Of a stretch of 64,000 nucleotides of DNA, positions 50,561-60,904 are shown piece by piece; position 1 is the first letter of the stretch; each line of letters starts with the position of its first letter. The notes beneath the pieces were generated by a model that saw only the letters and a program-made list of their open reading frames with translations, was not told the DNA's origin and ran no database searches. This DNA is from Ambrosia x helenae (Eukaryota > Streptophyta > Magnoliopsida > Asterales > Asteraceae): contig CM061233.1 in NCBI GenBank assembly GCA_030844895.1, positions 66,269,656 through 66,333,655 of the forward strand. Direction: 5' to 3'. A program made the translations under genes and the position numbers.

Positions 50561-51993
50561 GATGAAGTCGTCGCGTTTTCACACTCGTAAAGTAATCTGA
50601 TAACAGCTTCTTCAACCAAGCTATCTAGATTGAATGATTCAAAGAAATCTTTGTAATCAAACATCCAATCAGGACCCGTGCCTTGCAAATTTTGAGTATA
50701 TCGTTGAACTTCCACGTTAGCCCAATCCTCCACTTGACGAGTTCGCTTGTTGAATACCCGTTTGAGCGGGGTTGCATATCCAACAAAATATCCCTCCTCA
50801 GCTTTAGGACTAAACTTCTCACTTGGATTCAACATCGTGCATGGCGCCCCAAAAGGTTCTAGATACTCTAAGTTTGGCTTTCGTCGGTGTAACAGTTCAT
50901 AAGATGTTTTTCCAAACTTCTTCACTGTTAGAACCCGATTTAGTGTATAATTTGCTGCATAAATCGCCTCGTTCCAGAACATTACCGGAATATTTGAATC
51001 AGCAAGCATTGTTCTAGCCGCTTCAATTAGAGTCCTATTCTTTCGTTCAGCAACACCGTTCTGTTGTGGGGTGTACGGAGCCGAATATTCATGATGTATC
51101 CCTTTGCTTTCACAAAGTTCAACCATCTTGGCATTTTTGAACTCCGTCCCATTATCACTCCGAATTCTCTTTATCTTCACATTGTAGAGATTCTCCAATC
51201 GAGTGAACAGAACTTTTAAGTTGTTAAAGGTGTCACTTTTGTTTTGCAGACACATCACCCATGAAAATCTTGAGTAGTCATCAGTGACAACTAAACAATA
51301 AAGCTCTCCAAGATGACTTTTGCGCTTGACCGGTCCGAATAGGTCCATGTGCAATCGCTCAAGTGGCATCTCTACAGAGTTGACTTTCTTCACTTTGTGG
51401 GACTGTTTGTGTTGCTTCCCCTTCTTACAGCTTACACACTTGTCATTCAGATGGAAATGTTTCACGTTTACTCCATCGACAAGCCCATTTTTCACAAGTT
51501 GGTTCATTTTTCTCAGATGAATGTGCCCCATTCTTCGGTGCCACATTATCGATTCTTTCTCAGTCGCTTTGGATAGAAAACATGTTATTTGCCCCTGTGA
51601 TGTCATCGCCTTGGACATATCAAGAATATAGAGATTGTTGACGTGAGGTGCCATCAACATTATCCACTCCTTAGGAATTTTGAAGCCCGGTTTGAGAATA
51701 TAGCAGGATTTGTCATCAAAATGCACAGAAAATTGTTTATCACATATTTGACTGACACTCAACAGATTATAATCAATCTGTTTGACATAAGATATCCGCT
51801 CAAAGCTCACTATCCCATTACTCACGCTCCCCTCCATTGTGATATATCCACCTTTATTACCAGCGAATGCGACATACCCTCCATTGATGTTTTTCACGTC
51901 GAACAACAATGCTAGATCCCCTGTCATGTGGCCTGAAGCTCCACTATCAACAATCCAAAGACTGCTAATAGGGCCAGCTGAAGCTCCCTGCAC
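50461..51993 (-). CDS. copia-3 pol: protease and integrase
   Basis: Begins QGASAGPISSLWIVDSG. Protease motif VDSGASGHMTGD. Pre-integrase zinc region: WHRRMGHIHLRKMNQL and CVSCKKGKQH. Integrase: LHMDLFGPVKR, TDDYSRFSW, IRSDNGTEFKNA and PQQNGVAERKNRTLIEAA; all three acidic catalytic residues are present. The true pol frame runs to about 50550, after which a frameshift takes over; the last 30 or so codons are out of frame. The gag stop lies just upstream in a different frame. Confidence 0.9.
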   Translation of the reverse strand: MQGASAGPISSLWIVDSGASGHMTGDLALLFDVKNINGGYVAFAGNKGGYITMEGSVSNGIVSFERISYVKQIDYNLLSVSQICDKQFSVHFDDKSCYILKPGFKIPKEWIMLMAPHVNNLYILDMSKAMTSQGQITCFLSKATEKESIMWHRRMGHIHLRKMNQLVKNGLVDGVNVKHFHLNDKCVSCKKGKQHKQSHKVKKVNSVEMPLERLHMDLFGPVKRKSHLGELYCLVVTDDYSRFSWVMCLQNKSDTFNNLKVLFTRLENLYNVKIKRIRSDNGTEFKNAKMVELCESKGIHHEYSAPYTPQQNGVAERKNRTLIEAARTMLADSNIPVMFWNEAIYAANYTLNRVLTVKKFGKTSYELLHRRKPNLEYLEPFGAPCTMLNPSEKFSPKAEEGYFVGYATPLKRVFNKRTRQVEDWANVEVQRYTQNLQGTGPDWMFDYKDFFESFNLDSLVEEAVIRLLYECENATTSSLVRPITVNPYQLLMIPTLLYKRKMCFKRLQLH

Positions 51994-52009
51994 ACAAAAA
52001 GTAAATCAT

Positions 52010-55000
52010 TTAGTTCTTTCGGGGGACCCAAGCCTGAGTCTTGGGCCTTTGAACATCAGCTTTCAAAGAAACATTCTCATTAACATTTTCAACAACTTTT
52101 TGTTTTGGATCAATCTTTTTCTGATTGTTCAAAACAGTTTCATTTTTCTCATTGACCTTAGAAGTAGAAGCTCCTGGAGTACCATTGGGTGACCAAGATT
52201 GTTCAGACCTTTTAAGAATACGAATCTGAGATTTTGGGTTCTCAGTCGGTTTCTGAACATTGTTAACAAATGTAACTTTCTTGGTTACCTTATCTGAGTT
52301 AACAGACTTAGGTCCAACATTTGATTTGACAATCGGTTTTTGTGGAACCTTTTGCCTATCAATTGTTGCGTTCACCACAGGCTTCCTCCATGATTGTTCC
52401 ATAGCTATCCGATTTCTTTGATCATATTGAATTGGACGATTGTTCCTCATTTGATGAAAATTGTTTTGATTATAAAACTGTTGTTGTTGAGGAACAACTC
52501 GTCTGTGTGGTGGAACATAATGATCAATCGGTTTTCTCATGGAATTTCTCACTTCAACCTCATGTCTTTTATGCCTTACATATGGACACTGAGCAAGTAA
52601 ATGCCCACATTCCCCACATTTAAAGCATTTTCGATACTCTTCAAAAACATATTGAGCATTTGGTTGAGCAAATGATCTAACAGGATATTGATCATTGTAC
52701 TGTTGATTCCTCAAACTCTCAGGAAGTGGCCCTTTTGAGTAAGTAGGCTCATGAAAACCATTAGCTCTGTTATTGGGTCGAATGAACTCTGTGACATGGA
52801 CCTTTGGTTCTTGAGGAACATCCAAATACAATTTCTTTAAAATTGCTGGTGGAATCTCATTTGTTCTCTCATGTTTTGGGAACCAAATAGTGCTTTCTTG
52901 CCAAATCTTTTCTATTTTAGCATAGTTAGCATTTTTGATTGGAAATTCCTCATCAGAGATGATTTTATCGGATCCTTCCATCCGATAAAACACCTTGACA
53001 GGTTTGTCACATGGTTCATTCTCAAGGTCCTTTTTAAACACATTCTTTTCAGACTTTTTCTCACGATGAGCATTTGCCATCGGATGCACATGTTGAGATG
53101 GTGAAACTGGTTCAGTAGTAATGATGTGATTTTCTTTTGGAATTTCACATGCATTAACAGTTTGATCATTACCAGTATCATCACTCTCTGAGTCTGAATC
53201 CACACTTTCAGCATAAACACCCTCATCATTTAAGCCTAAAATCGGTCTCACATCGGAATGAGGATCACCAATACTCGAGGTATTAGATTCAATTTCCGAT
53301 GATGAATCTGATTTTACCGAGCTCTCCGGTATAACTTGGTGATAATTATGATTTTCAAAAAGCACCGGAGATGGCACAGACTTGTAATTAGTGGTGTTAT
53401 CATCTATGATGTGGTCTACCATGTAAGCAATGTGCTTATAGCTTTCCAACTTTTTGTTTACTTTCTCAGCAAAGCATTTTATGGCTGCCATTTCCAACTT
53501 GGTATTTTCAATTTCATTGATATAGTTGTTAATTGCCAATTGTTTTAATGATAAAGTATTTTTCGAGTCGGAAATGTCCTTTTTGTAGCCATCTAATACC
53601 TTGTTGAAAGTATTCAACTCTTTGCGAGTAGATTGACTGTTCATGATAGCACTATCACGTTGAACACGAAGTTGTTTATTCTCCTCAGTCAATCTATCAC
53701 ATGTGCCACAATATTTATCACTTTTAATATCAGTGCTACACTCAGAACTTACCGATTTTGGCGGTTCAGTCATGGCCATCAATGCGAAATGAGCTTCCTT
53801 TCCAGTAAAGAATTTTGAATAGTCAATCTTGGTGAAAGCATCATCAGCAATGCACGACTTCCTCGTCATCAGAAAATCCGCTTCTGCTAGCAACTGATCT
53901 ATGTCATCATCTAGTGATGTAACACTTACTTCCGTATCCGATTCACTGTCTGAATCAGAATAAACCGATTCACACTCCTCAGAAACATCAGAAACAGTAC
54001 CAATCACCACTCCAGAATTAGCTTTCTTAACCTTAACCTCAACAGGTTCATTCTCCACATCCATTTCAGTCTCAGACTCATCACTTCCACACTCAGTTTC
54101 TTTCTTTTCATCCACCGTCACCGACTCTTCAATATCAACCTTGCAAGCAACGCAAGCCACATTACCACCAGTAGTAATTTCCTCCACTCCTATTTGCAAT
54201 CCCGACCAATCAAACCTTTCATCTTGTTGAGTCACCAATGCTTGATTCTGACTCGTGTTCTGTTGTGTCTCATTCGGTGTAGTGATCGGTATGACTGTTC
54301 GGTTAGTGTTGTTAGGAGATTGGTTTTGGATCTGGTTTGATGTGTTAGGTTGTCTGTTTTGGTTGTTGTTAGAGTTATTTTGACGGTTTTGGTAATTGTT
54401 GTTGTTTTGGTAAGAAACTCGGTTTTGGTTTTGTTGTTGACGATTCTGGTAGCTTGCATTGAATGGGTTTCTATTACCTTGTTTTGGTGGCTGGGTGCAT
54501 TCACGTTTAAAGTGACCCTTTTCTCCACAGTTAAAACAAGTAACTTTCTCCTTGTTGAACCCGTAGGTTGTGTTAGGAGAAGTTCCCAAATCTGTTCTAC
54601 ATGTCTTTTCAATAAACTTCGTTGCTCTTCTCATGATGCTTGCAAAAGCCCATTGGATATCAATGAGTTCCATCTCTTCCTTGTCGATCTGTGCATAGTC
54701 TTCATTGGTTAAGTTGTTATTCCCAATTTGACTAGCAACAAGTCCGTTGTAAGATGAAACCATTGCTGAGACTAGTGCAATATGTTGTTGAGCAATTTCC
54801 ACTGTCACATTGCCCAAATTAGAAGTCTCCAAAACCACTTGTTGTTGATTAGGTTGAGTAACTTGGTTCATTGGTTGTTGAGATTGGCTAGCAGTATAGA
54901 AACCTGCTTGTTGCATTGGGGAGAATGGTGAAATGTATGAATTGTTGTATTGTTGTTGTGGTGGTGGTTGTGTGTATGATGGTTGTGAGTAGGATGAAGT

Positions 55001-56071
55001 TTGTGCCATGTAGTTGATGGTAGGTTTTGGTGATTCCATAACATTGGAAATGCAAGCAACATGTGGTGCAACTATCCCTCCTGAACTTGAGTTACTCACA
55101 GGAACTGAAGTGCCTCCAAAGTATAAGCTAGGATTTTGAGGAACCTGTGCTCTTCTAGCTTTCCTCTTCTCTTCCATTTCTTTGTTTTCTAGCTTCTGTA
55201 TGAACTCTTGAATAGTCCAGTATTGGTATGCATCCTTCTCCCTAAGAACTTCCACATGCTGATCCCAGTAAGGTGGTAGAGCATCTGCAAACTTATCCAC
55301 CAAATTCTTCATAGGAATCTGTATACCATAACTTGACAATTCAGTTAGCAAATGACTATATCTAGGAGTTAATTCTTTTAAAGTTTCATTTCCAATATAA
55401 GAAAAATTCTCAAACTCCTTTCTCAATTCATCCATCCTCAAACTTCTAGTTTTCTCATTCCCATCATGCCTCCTCTTAAGCACATCCCACAATTGCTTAG
55501 ACGTTGTACAAGTCCCAAATTGATGCAGTAGATCATTTGTGATTGCCTGAGTCAATTGGGAAAAGGCTTTCTTTTCCACCACATATTTCTTCTTCTCATC
55601 CTCAGTTAAGCTTTCCAACGGAATTGGTTCACCTGTGTTCTCCAAAATCGGTGCTGTGTAACCTTTAGCAATCATACTCCATGCCTCTGCTCCCTCCACT
55701 CCCATGCCTTCCAAGTGAATCTTGAACTTGTTCTGCCACTGATTGTATTCTTGTATCTCCATGAGCTTCGGTGGCCGATTCCCGCTACCTGAAGACAAAT
55801 CGTTAATCAATGTAGAAATAGCATTTGTAGTTTGAGTGTTTACCACCGCTGCTGCTACTCCCCAGTAGTCAGGTTGTGGTGCTGGAGGTGCTACACTTTG
55901 AGGCATCGAGCTCGTCATCGCCATGTAGTTAATCGGTTGCGAAGACTGTGTGCTCGTCTTTTGTGCTGCCACCGTCCATGGGTCCATCACTTGCTGTTGT
56001 GGTTGTGTCGTTGCTGGTCTCGGAGTAGTCGGAAAATTCCACATGATCACGAACTTCGAAAAATCCAACAC
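52010..56071 (-). CDS. copia-3 gag (up to 1,353 residues, two zinc knuckles)
   Basis: Open throughout. A start at MWNFPTTPRP (56044) is as plausible as the first Met. The gag core (UBN2-type) is at about residues 100-330: LWDVLKRRHDGNEKTRSL and LTPRYSHLLTELSSYG. Gln/Asn-rich regions flank CFNCGEKGHFKREC. A long acidic, Ser-rich stretch follows, with a coiled-coil-like part (LTEENKQLRVQRDSAIMN), then a second knuckle CFKCGECGHLLAQC and a basic tail ending TQAWVPRKN. One of the longest copia gags I would expect; the acidic middle is unusual. It ends with TAA 17 bases before the pol frame, one base out of register. Confidence 0.85.
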   Translation of the reverse strand: MLDFSKFVIMWNFPTTPRPATTQPQQQVMDPWTVAAQKTSTQSSQPINYMAMTSSMPQSVAPPAPQPDYWGVAAAVVNTQTTNAISTLINDLSSGSGNRPPKLMEIQEYNQWQNKFKIHLEGMGVEGAEAWSMIAKGYTAPILENTGEPIPLESLTEDEKKKYVVEKKAFSQLTQAITNDLLHQFGTCTTSKQLWDVLKRRHDGNEKTRSLRMDELRKEFENFSYIGNETLKELTPRYSHLLTELSSYGIQIPMKNLVDKFADALPPYWDQHVEVLREKDAYQYWTIQEFIQKLENKEMEEKRKARRAQVPQNPSLYFGGTSVPVSNSSSGGIVAPHVACISNVMESPKPTINYMAQTSSYSQPSYTQPPPQQQYNNSYISPFSPMQQAGFYTASQSQQPMNQVTQPNQQQVVLETSNLGNVTVEIAQQHIALVSAMVSSYNGLVASQIGNNNLTNEDYAQIDKEEMELIDIQWAFASIMRRATKFIEKTCRTDLGTSPNTTYGFNKEKVTCFNCGEKGHFKRECTQPPKQGNRNPFNASYQNRQQQNQNRVSYQNNNNYQNRQNNSNNNQNRQPNTSNQIQNQSPNNTNRTVIPITTPNETQQNTSQNQALVTQQDERFDWSGLQIGVEEITTGGNVACVACKVDIEESVTVDEKKETECGSDESETEMDVENEPVEVKVKKANSGVVIGTVSDVSEECESVYSDSDSESDTEVSVTSLDDDIDQLLAEADFLMTRKSCIADDAFTKIDYSKFFTGKEAHFALMAMTEPPKSVSSECSTDIKSDKYCGTCDRLTEENKQLRVQRDSAIMNSQSTRKELNTFNKVLDGYKKDISDSKNTLSLKQLAINNYINEIENTKLEMAAIKCFAEKVNKKLESYKHIAYMVDHIIDDNTTNYKSVPSPVLFENHNYHQVIPESSVKSDSSSEIESNTSSIGDPHSDVRPILGLNDEGVYAESVDSDSESDDTGNDQTVNACEIPKENHIITTEPVSPSQHVHPMANAHREKKSEKNVFKKDLENEPCDKPVKVFYRMEGSDKIISDEEFPIKNANYAKIEKIWQESTIWFPKHERTNEIPPAILKKLYLDVPQEPKVHVTEFIRPNNRANGFHEPTYSKGPLPESLRNQQYNDQYPVRSFAQPNAQYVFEEYRKCFKCGECGHLLAQCPYVRHKRHEVEVRNSMRKPIDHYVPPHRRVVPQQQQFYNQNNFHQMRNNRPIQYDQRNRIAMEQSWRKPVVNATIDRQKVPQKPIVKSNVGPKSVNSDKVTKKVTFVNNVQKPTENPKSQIRILKRSEQSWSPNGTPGASTSKVNEKNETVLNNQKKIDPKQKVVENVNENVSLKADVQRPKTQAWVPRKN

Positions 56072-56678
56072 TTAGAAAATTTTCCAAAAATTAGTCCTAG
56101 GTTCGCCCAAAAAGTCTTACTTTCGTCCCTTCTGATTCAAGTTCGCCCAAACAGTATCACCCGAATGTAAAACTCACCAGAATGTAAAAACACACTAACA
56201 CTTATCCACGTTCGCCCAGAAAATTCTAGGTTAGACCAGTAATTTTCCACGTTCGCCCGTTTTATCAACCGAATGTGAAAAATTATACCCGAAAGTGAAA
56301 AAATTCAAGCAAAATTTTCAGATTCGCCCAAAATTACCTAGGTTCGACCAAACACAACTCAGGTTCGCCCACTAAGTTCCAGGTTCGCCCATTTTCAGAA
56401 ATTTCAGATTTGAAAAACGGTTACACTTTGAAAAACGGTTATTTTGATCTCTGATTTTCAAAAGTTTGTGGATTTGAATGATCTTAATCAGGTTATGATT
56501 CGGAATTGATTTGGAGCAACTTTAATTCTTGGAATTTTAGATTTTAACCACAAAATCAACTTCAAATCAATCAAAAACACTCAAAAACCATTTTCATGCA
56601 AAAACAGATGTATTTTGATCAAAAATATGTCCAAATCAGCTCTGAGTTTATCAAATTTGTTGATGTATGATCCGTATG
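56072..56678 (-). other. copia-3 leader with repeated TTCGCCC hairpins
   Basis: Untranslated leader between primer site and gag. The part 56100-56400 has seven exact TTCGCCC words plus variants (TTCGTCC, TTCGACC), several facing CGAATGTG-type complements. Confidence 0.75.
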
Positions 56679-56690
56679 TCTCTGATACCA
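56679..56690 (-). other. copia-3 primer-binding site
   Basis: Minus strand TGGTATCAGAGA, three bases after the 5' LTR end; tRNA-Met type. Confidence 0.85.
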
Positions 56691-56693
56691 CTT

Positions 56694-57186
56694 TGTAAGC
56701 GAAAGATTTTGACTAAAACAGGATTATTTGATCATACAAGTTACAAAACCAGGTGCGGAAACCCTAGCTTTGAACAAACTGATGTAAACTCAAATCAAAA
56801 CACAATCAATATCATTTTCAAAGCTTTTCATAGATTAACTTTTGCATAAACTTGATTACAATGACAATACGGTTAATCTAGATCAATTACAGACACTTTC
56901 AATCTAACCTGGAACCTGACCTCAAAACACACACAACTAATAACTCTCTTACATTCACAAAAACACAAAATCTATATATAGAGTCTGCACATTCGCCCCT
57001 TTACTGTGGTCGAATGTGGAAGAGTTCCACATTCGCCCAGTAGAAGGTACGAATGTGTATCTTGATCAGCTTCCAATCTACCTTCGCCCACTAGCTATCT
57101 GCCTTCGACCAGTCAGATTCTACCTTCTATCCATCAGCATTTAACATATGTTAATATCCAATCACTAGTCGCAAAACGCATCAACA
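56694..57186 (-). repeat. copia-3 5' LTR (493 bp)
   Basis: Differs from 42059-42551 at four bases by eye (ATAAATT/ATAGATT, two bases in TATCAACC/TATCTGCC, and CATCT/CATTT). TATATATA at 56973-56980. Three TTCGCCC words. Followed by CAATC at 57187-57191. Confidence 0.95.
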
Positions 57187-57191
57187 CAATC

Positions 57192-59532
57192 CTAACTAGA
57201 CGCCGTGCAGACGCGTGCGCCCTAGTTCCGTAGTGCTACCTTAGCGACCTGAGAAAACATGTAAGAGTTACGTCAGCACAAAAATGCTGGTTAGTTCACA
57301 GGTTTGTAATTAAAGTACCAAGTTCAACCTGTCCATACTATATCAATTTGCAAACCAAAGTACGCTAGCTAGGCGTATGTTTTGTTACTTCTACGATTGG
57401 AAAACCATTACTAACTCGCAAACCAGATGTCGTGCCCGAATAGTAAACCTGTTCCTGTTTGAGACAATATGCACTCGCCCGGCCCTCCAAGCCGACGAGC
57501 GGGGTTGGTCACTCCCAATAGATCTATTCACATTTCCCCGTTGTGCTAACCCGCACATTCATGGTTTCCCCCGGACTTCCAAAGATCGTATAGTAAACCA
57601 TAGAAACCCATAGTATGACAGTTGTTACCAAAACATAAGTTTAACACATGTTTTCTCCCCCAAAAAGTGAAACCAGTTAAAAGAGGGGCCGTAAACTCAC
57701 CTTAACGTGCAAGCAAGGAATCCGAACAGCAAGTAATATATGCTACCGACACCCTAATAACAGTGTCATTAAGTGAGTATAGGCGTAATATCATTACACC
57801 ATATAACTCGTTTGTCCAAGGCGTTTTAAATGTTCAAAAGCGTGTAAGTGACACCTAGTGATTCTACATGCATAAGTAAATCCTACGGACCCGTTGGTGA
57901 ATACATTGGTTACAATTAGTTTCTACATTCCGTATGTGTCTCAGACAAGTGTACTTCAGTTACATGTCAATTCCATACCACCTAAGACCTCAATTAATCA
58001 CATAAGCACATAATACACAATCTGTGTTTTCAGGACAGATTGTGCGCCATCAAAACGAATTTATTTAAAATAGAAAATCAGTGAGTTAACCTCCAAAATT
58101 TTTACTGAATTTTCTTTGGGATTCACTTAACAATACCTATTTTTGTTTTGTCTTAAATCCAAACACAAAAATAATTAAAATTCGTCTAATACATCTATGT
58201 TCAGAAACCTTCCTAACAGGTCAGTTTGGTAGATAAATTCCCAAAAATTGTGTATTCATCCAAACGGGATGAATCCACTTGGAAAACTCATATTACTCCA
58301 ATATTAACCTTCTGTAAAAATTTCACAACCCAACTCTTTATAAAACTTGATTTATGATGTTTCAAAGTTGACTCAATTTGATACCCGAAATTCTGACCTG
58401 ACCTATTTTAAATGAAAATTCCAAAAACATATCAAACGACATCCAAATCAGATGATTTTGCCCATTCTAAAAAGCTAAGACTATGTACAATCTATTCATG
58501 CAAAGAATCGATCAAACCAATTATTTTCAAGCCACGAAACAGGCCTTACAAGTCGACATTCAGAATCTGTCCAGATTTTAATCATGCAATATTATCAATT
58601 ATATCAAACCCTAGTTGCATATTATCAATAAAAAATACCTAATAATCATCATACAACATTAGTAAGAACCACATCTGATCAAAACCCTAATTATACATCA
58701 CAAACATCATTATTCACAAACCCTAGAAGTCTAAAACATCAAGAACATGCATAATCATGCAAAACATATAACATTCATTATATAACAATGTGCTTGACCC
58801 TTTTAATCTTTGTAATCATCATGTTTTAACTTTTATAAAATACTTTCAGACCTGGACAAACAAGGTTTTGATGTTTTAAGACAATTTAAAGAAGATTAAA
58901 ACATAAGGGAATGAAGATTATACCACAAACACTCCAAAACAACCAACCGAACGCTCTCCAAGCTTCCCGATTGATGTTCTTGAGCTTTAGCAGGTGGTTT
59001 AGGGTTAATAATTCGTGTGGGGCAGAAAGGGGGCGATTAGGGTTGAGTTTAGGGGTTGCATGGGGGTTAAGGATGCTTAAATAAGAGTTTAAGGCGGTTT
59101 AAACCCGTCAGACATGAGCGAGCGGCCGCTCACAGGCCCGAGGCCCTCGTTCGTGTCTCGTTTCATCACCCGACGCGTTATCCTTTGACGTTTTCGTTAT
59201 TTCGGACCGTAACAAGTGCAACCCCATGCGTTAAGACCCTAATCAACCTCATACTCCACTTTTAGTGATTTTTATTAACGTGTTCGGTTTAGGTTCACAT
59301 AATCACGTATGGTTTTCACATAAGTTTGTCAGATATCACCGAGACACATAAGTTTATTATTCACCAACGTCCGAGGTTCACTAATCATGTAATCACATAT
59401 TAACTCACAACAATGCACGTATGTCCTATCTAGCTATCTAGCTAACCCTAGTTAAGTATAATATATGCGTGACTCGCTAAGGTAGACTTTAATCTAGACA
59501 ACGTTGTTAACCAGAATTTGTCGGGTATCACA
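57192..59532 (-). repeat. Chromovirus 3' LTR, main part
   Basis: Minus strand begins TGTGATACCCGAC at 59532, right after a polypurine tract. With 41852-42058 it makes an LTR of about 2.5 kb, long as in Tekay elements. It contains AGATCTATTGGGAGTGAC and the other strings shared with the fragment at 9607-10113. A minor open frame at 57377-57613 is not a gene. Confidence 0.75.
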
Positions 59533-59647
59533 TCATCCCCACGTTAAAAGAATTTTCGTCCCGAAAATTGCACAAGTACCAAAAGGAATAACAAAAGAAA
59601 CAGACAAAAGATAGAAACCAAGAGAGAGATTTACCCGAGTTGTCACA
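59533..59647 (-). other. Duplicated polypurine tract / LTR-start unit
   Basis: Two copies of AACGTGGGGATGATGTGA lie 115 bp apart on the minus strand, each after a perfect hairpin: GAATCTCG/CGAGATTC (about 59668-59687) and AATTTTCG/CGAAAATT (about 59551-59571). Either could be the plus-strand primer and LTR border; I place the LTR start at the inner one (59532), with low certainty. Confidence 0.55.
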
Positions 59648-60904
59648 TCATCCCCACGTTAAAAAGGAATCTCGCCCCGAGATTCTTTCAGCTGCAGTGG
59701 TAACATATCTCGATTCGAACGCTTCCTTAGGAAAGAGATGAGGATACTTAGACTTCATCTGATCCTCCCGTTCCCAAGTGTACTCTGGTCCCCGGTTCGA
59801 GTTCCAGCGAACCTTAACAATGCGAATCTTGCTATGACGTAGGCTACGAATCTTGTAATCAAGAATCTCAACAGGTTCCTCCACAATCCGAAGACGATCA
59901 TCAACCTTGATCTCTTCCAGTGGAACAATAAGAGACTCGTCAGCCAGACACTTCTTTAAGTTGGATACATGGAAGACGTTATGTACGTTGCCGAGCTCCG
60001 TCGGTAAATCAAGACGATATGCCACCGGTCCAATCCGTTCCAGGATTGTAAATGGGCCGACATATCGAGGGTTGAGTTTGCCACGCTTCCCAAAGCGTAT
60101 GACGCCCTTCCATGGTGAAACTTTCAGAAGTACTTTGTCATCAACTTGGAATTCCAATGGCTTGCGACGCTGATCGGCATAACTCTTCTGCCGATCCCGT
60201 GCCGCTGCCAACCGGTTACGAATCTGTACGATCTCTTCCGAAGTTTCGTACACTAGCTCAGGCCCAGTGAGTTGACTCTCACCCACCTCAGCCCAACAAA
60301 GAGGAGACCGGCATTTCCGCCCGTACAGTGCCTCGAACGGAGCTGCCTTGATGCTCGTGTGGTAACTGTTGTTGTAAGAGAATTCTACTAATGGTAGGTG
60401 GGCTTCCCAACTTTTGCCAAAATCGATCGCACATGCCCGCAGCATGTCTTCTAAGGTTTGAATCGTGCGATCACTCTGACCGTCAGTCTGTGGGTGATAA
60501 GCGGTACTCATGTCTAGCTGGGTACCCAAAGCCTTGTGCAAAGACTTCGAGAAGTGAGAAGTAAAGTGGGAGTCACGATCCGAAATAATAGAAACCGGCA
60601 CCCCGTGCTTAGAAACAACTTCCTTCAGATAAAGACGAGCCAAACGATCCATGGTGTCGGTCTCCTTAATAGCGAGAAAATGGGTTGATTTCGTCAACCG
60701 ATCTACAATCACCCATATCTTATCATTCCCGCTCGGTAACTTAGGTAGTTGCGTAACAAAATCCATTGTAATCCGTTCCCATTTCCACTCCGGAATTTCA
60801 GGTTGTTGCAAGAGGCCCGACGGTTTCTGGTATTCTACCTTGACTTTAGCACAGGTCAAGCATTTGCTCACGTATGAGGTTATATCCGACCTCATGTTTG
60901 GCCA
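59648..60904 (-). CDS. Chromovirus pol: integrase and chromodomain
   Basis: 415 codons from MRSDITSYVSKCLTCAKVK, in frame with RT/RNase H after one TAG (60902-60904; LYWWPN would need Trp there). The CLTC part belongs to the zinc finger. Integrase core: ITMDFVTQLP, ISDRDSHFTSHF and TDGQSDRTIQTLEDML; the catalytic Glu of the usual GQSERTIQTL is Asp here (GAT at 60470-60472). C-terminal GPFTILERIGPVAYRLDL, then the chromodomain EILDYKIRSLRHSKIRIVKV with RGPEYTWEREDQM. It ends immediately before the polypurine tract. Confidence 0.9.
   Translation of the reverse strand, partial: WPNMRSDITSYVSKCLTCAKVKVEYQKPSGLLQQPEIPEWKWERITMDFVTQLPKLPSGNDKIWVIVDRLTKSTHFLAIKETDTMDRLARLYLKEVVSKHGVPVSIISDRDSHFTSHFSKSLHKALGTQLDMSTAYHPQTDGQSDRTIQTLEDMLRACAIDFGKSWEAHLPLVEFSYNNSYHTSIKAAPFEALYGRKCRSPLCWAEVGESQLTGPELVYETSEEIVQIRNRLAAARDRQKSYADQRRKPLEFQVDDKVLLKVSPWKGVIRFGKRGKLNPRYVGPFTILERIGPVAYRLDLPTELGNVHNVFHVSNLKKCLADESLIVPLEEIKVDDRLRIVEEPVEILDYKIRSLRHSKIRIVKVRWNSNRGPEYTWEREDQMKSKYPHLFPKEAFESRYVTTAAERISGRDSFLTWG

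Larger units (their letters stand above)
42059..57186 (-). mobile_element. SIRE-like Ty1/copia element (copia-3), complete, 15,128 bp
   Basis: LTRs of 493 bp at both ends with four differences by my count, CAATC duplications, primer site, polypurine tract, gag, pol and a large extra ORF. Pol has two frame breaks and one stop; gag and the extra ORF are open throughout. It is inserted in the 3' LTR of the chromovirus. Leader, spacer and LTRs contain repeated TTCGCCC hairpins described separately. Confidence 0.95.

Noticed and set aside
57377..57613. 78-aa plus-strand frame
   Set aside because: Inside the chromovirus LTR and with no homologous frame in the related fragment at 9607-10113.
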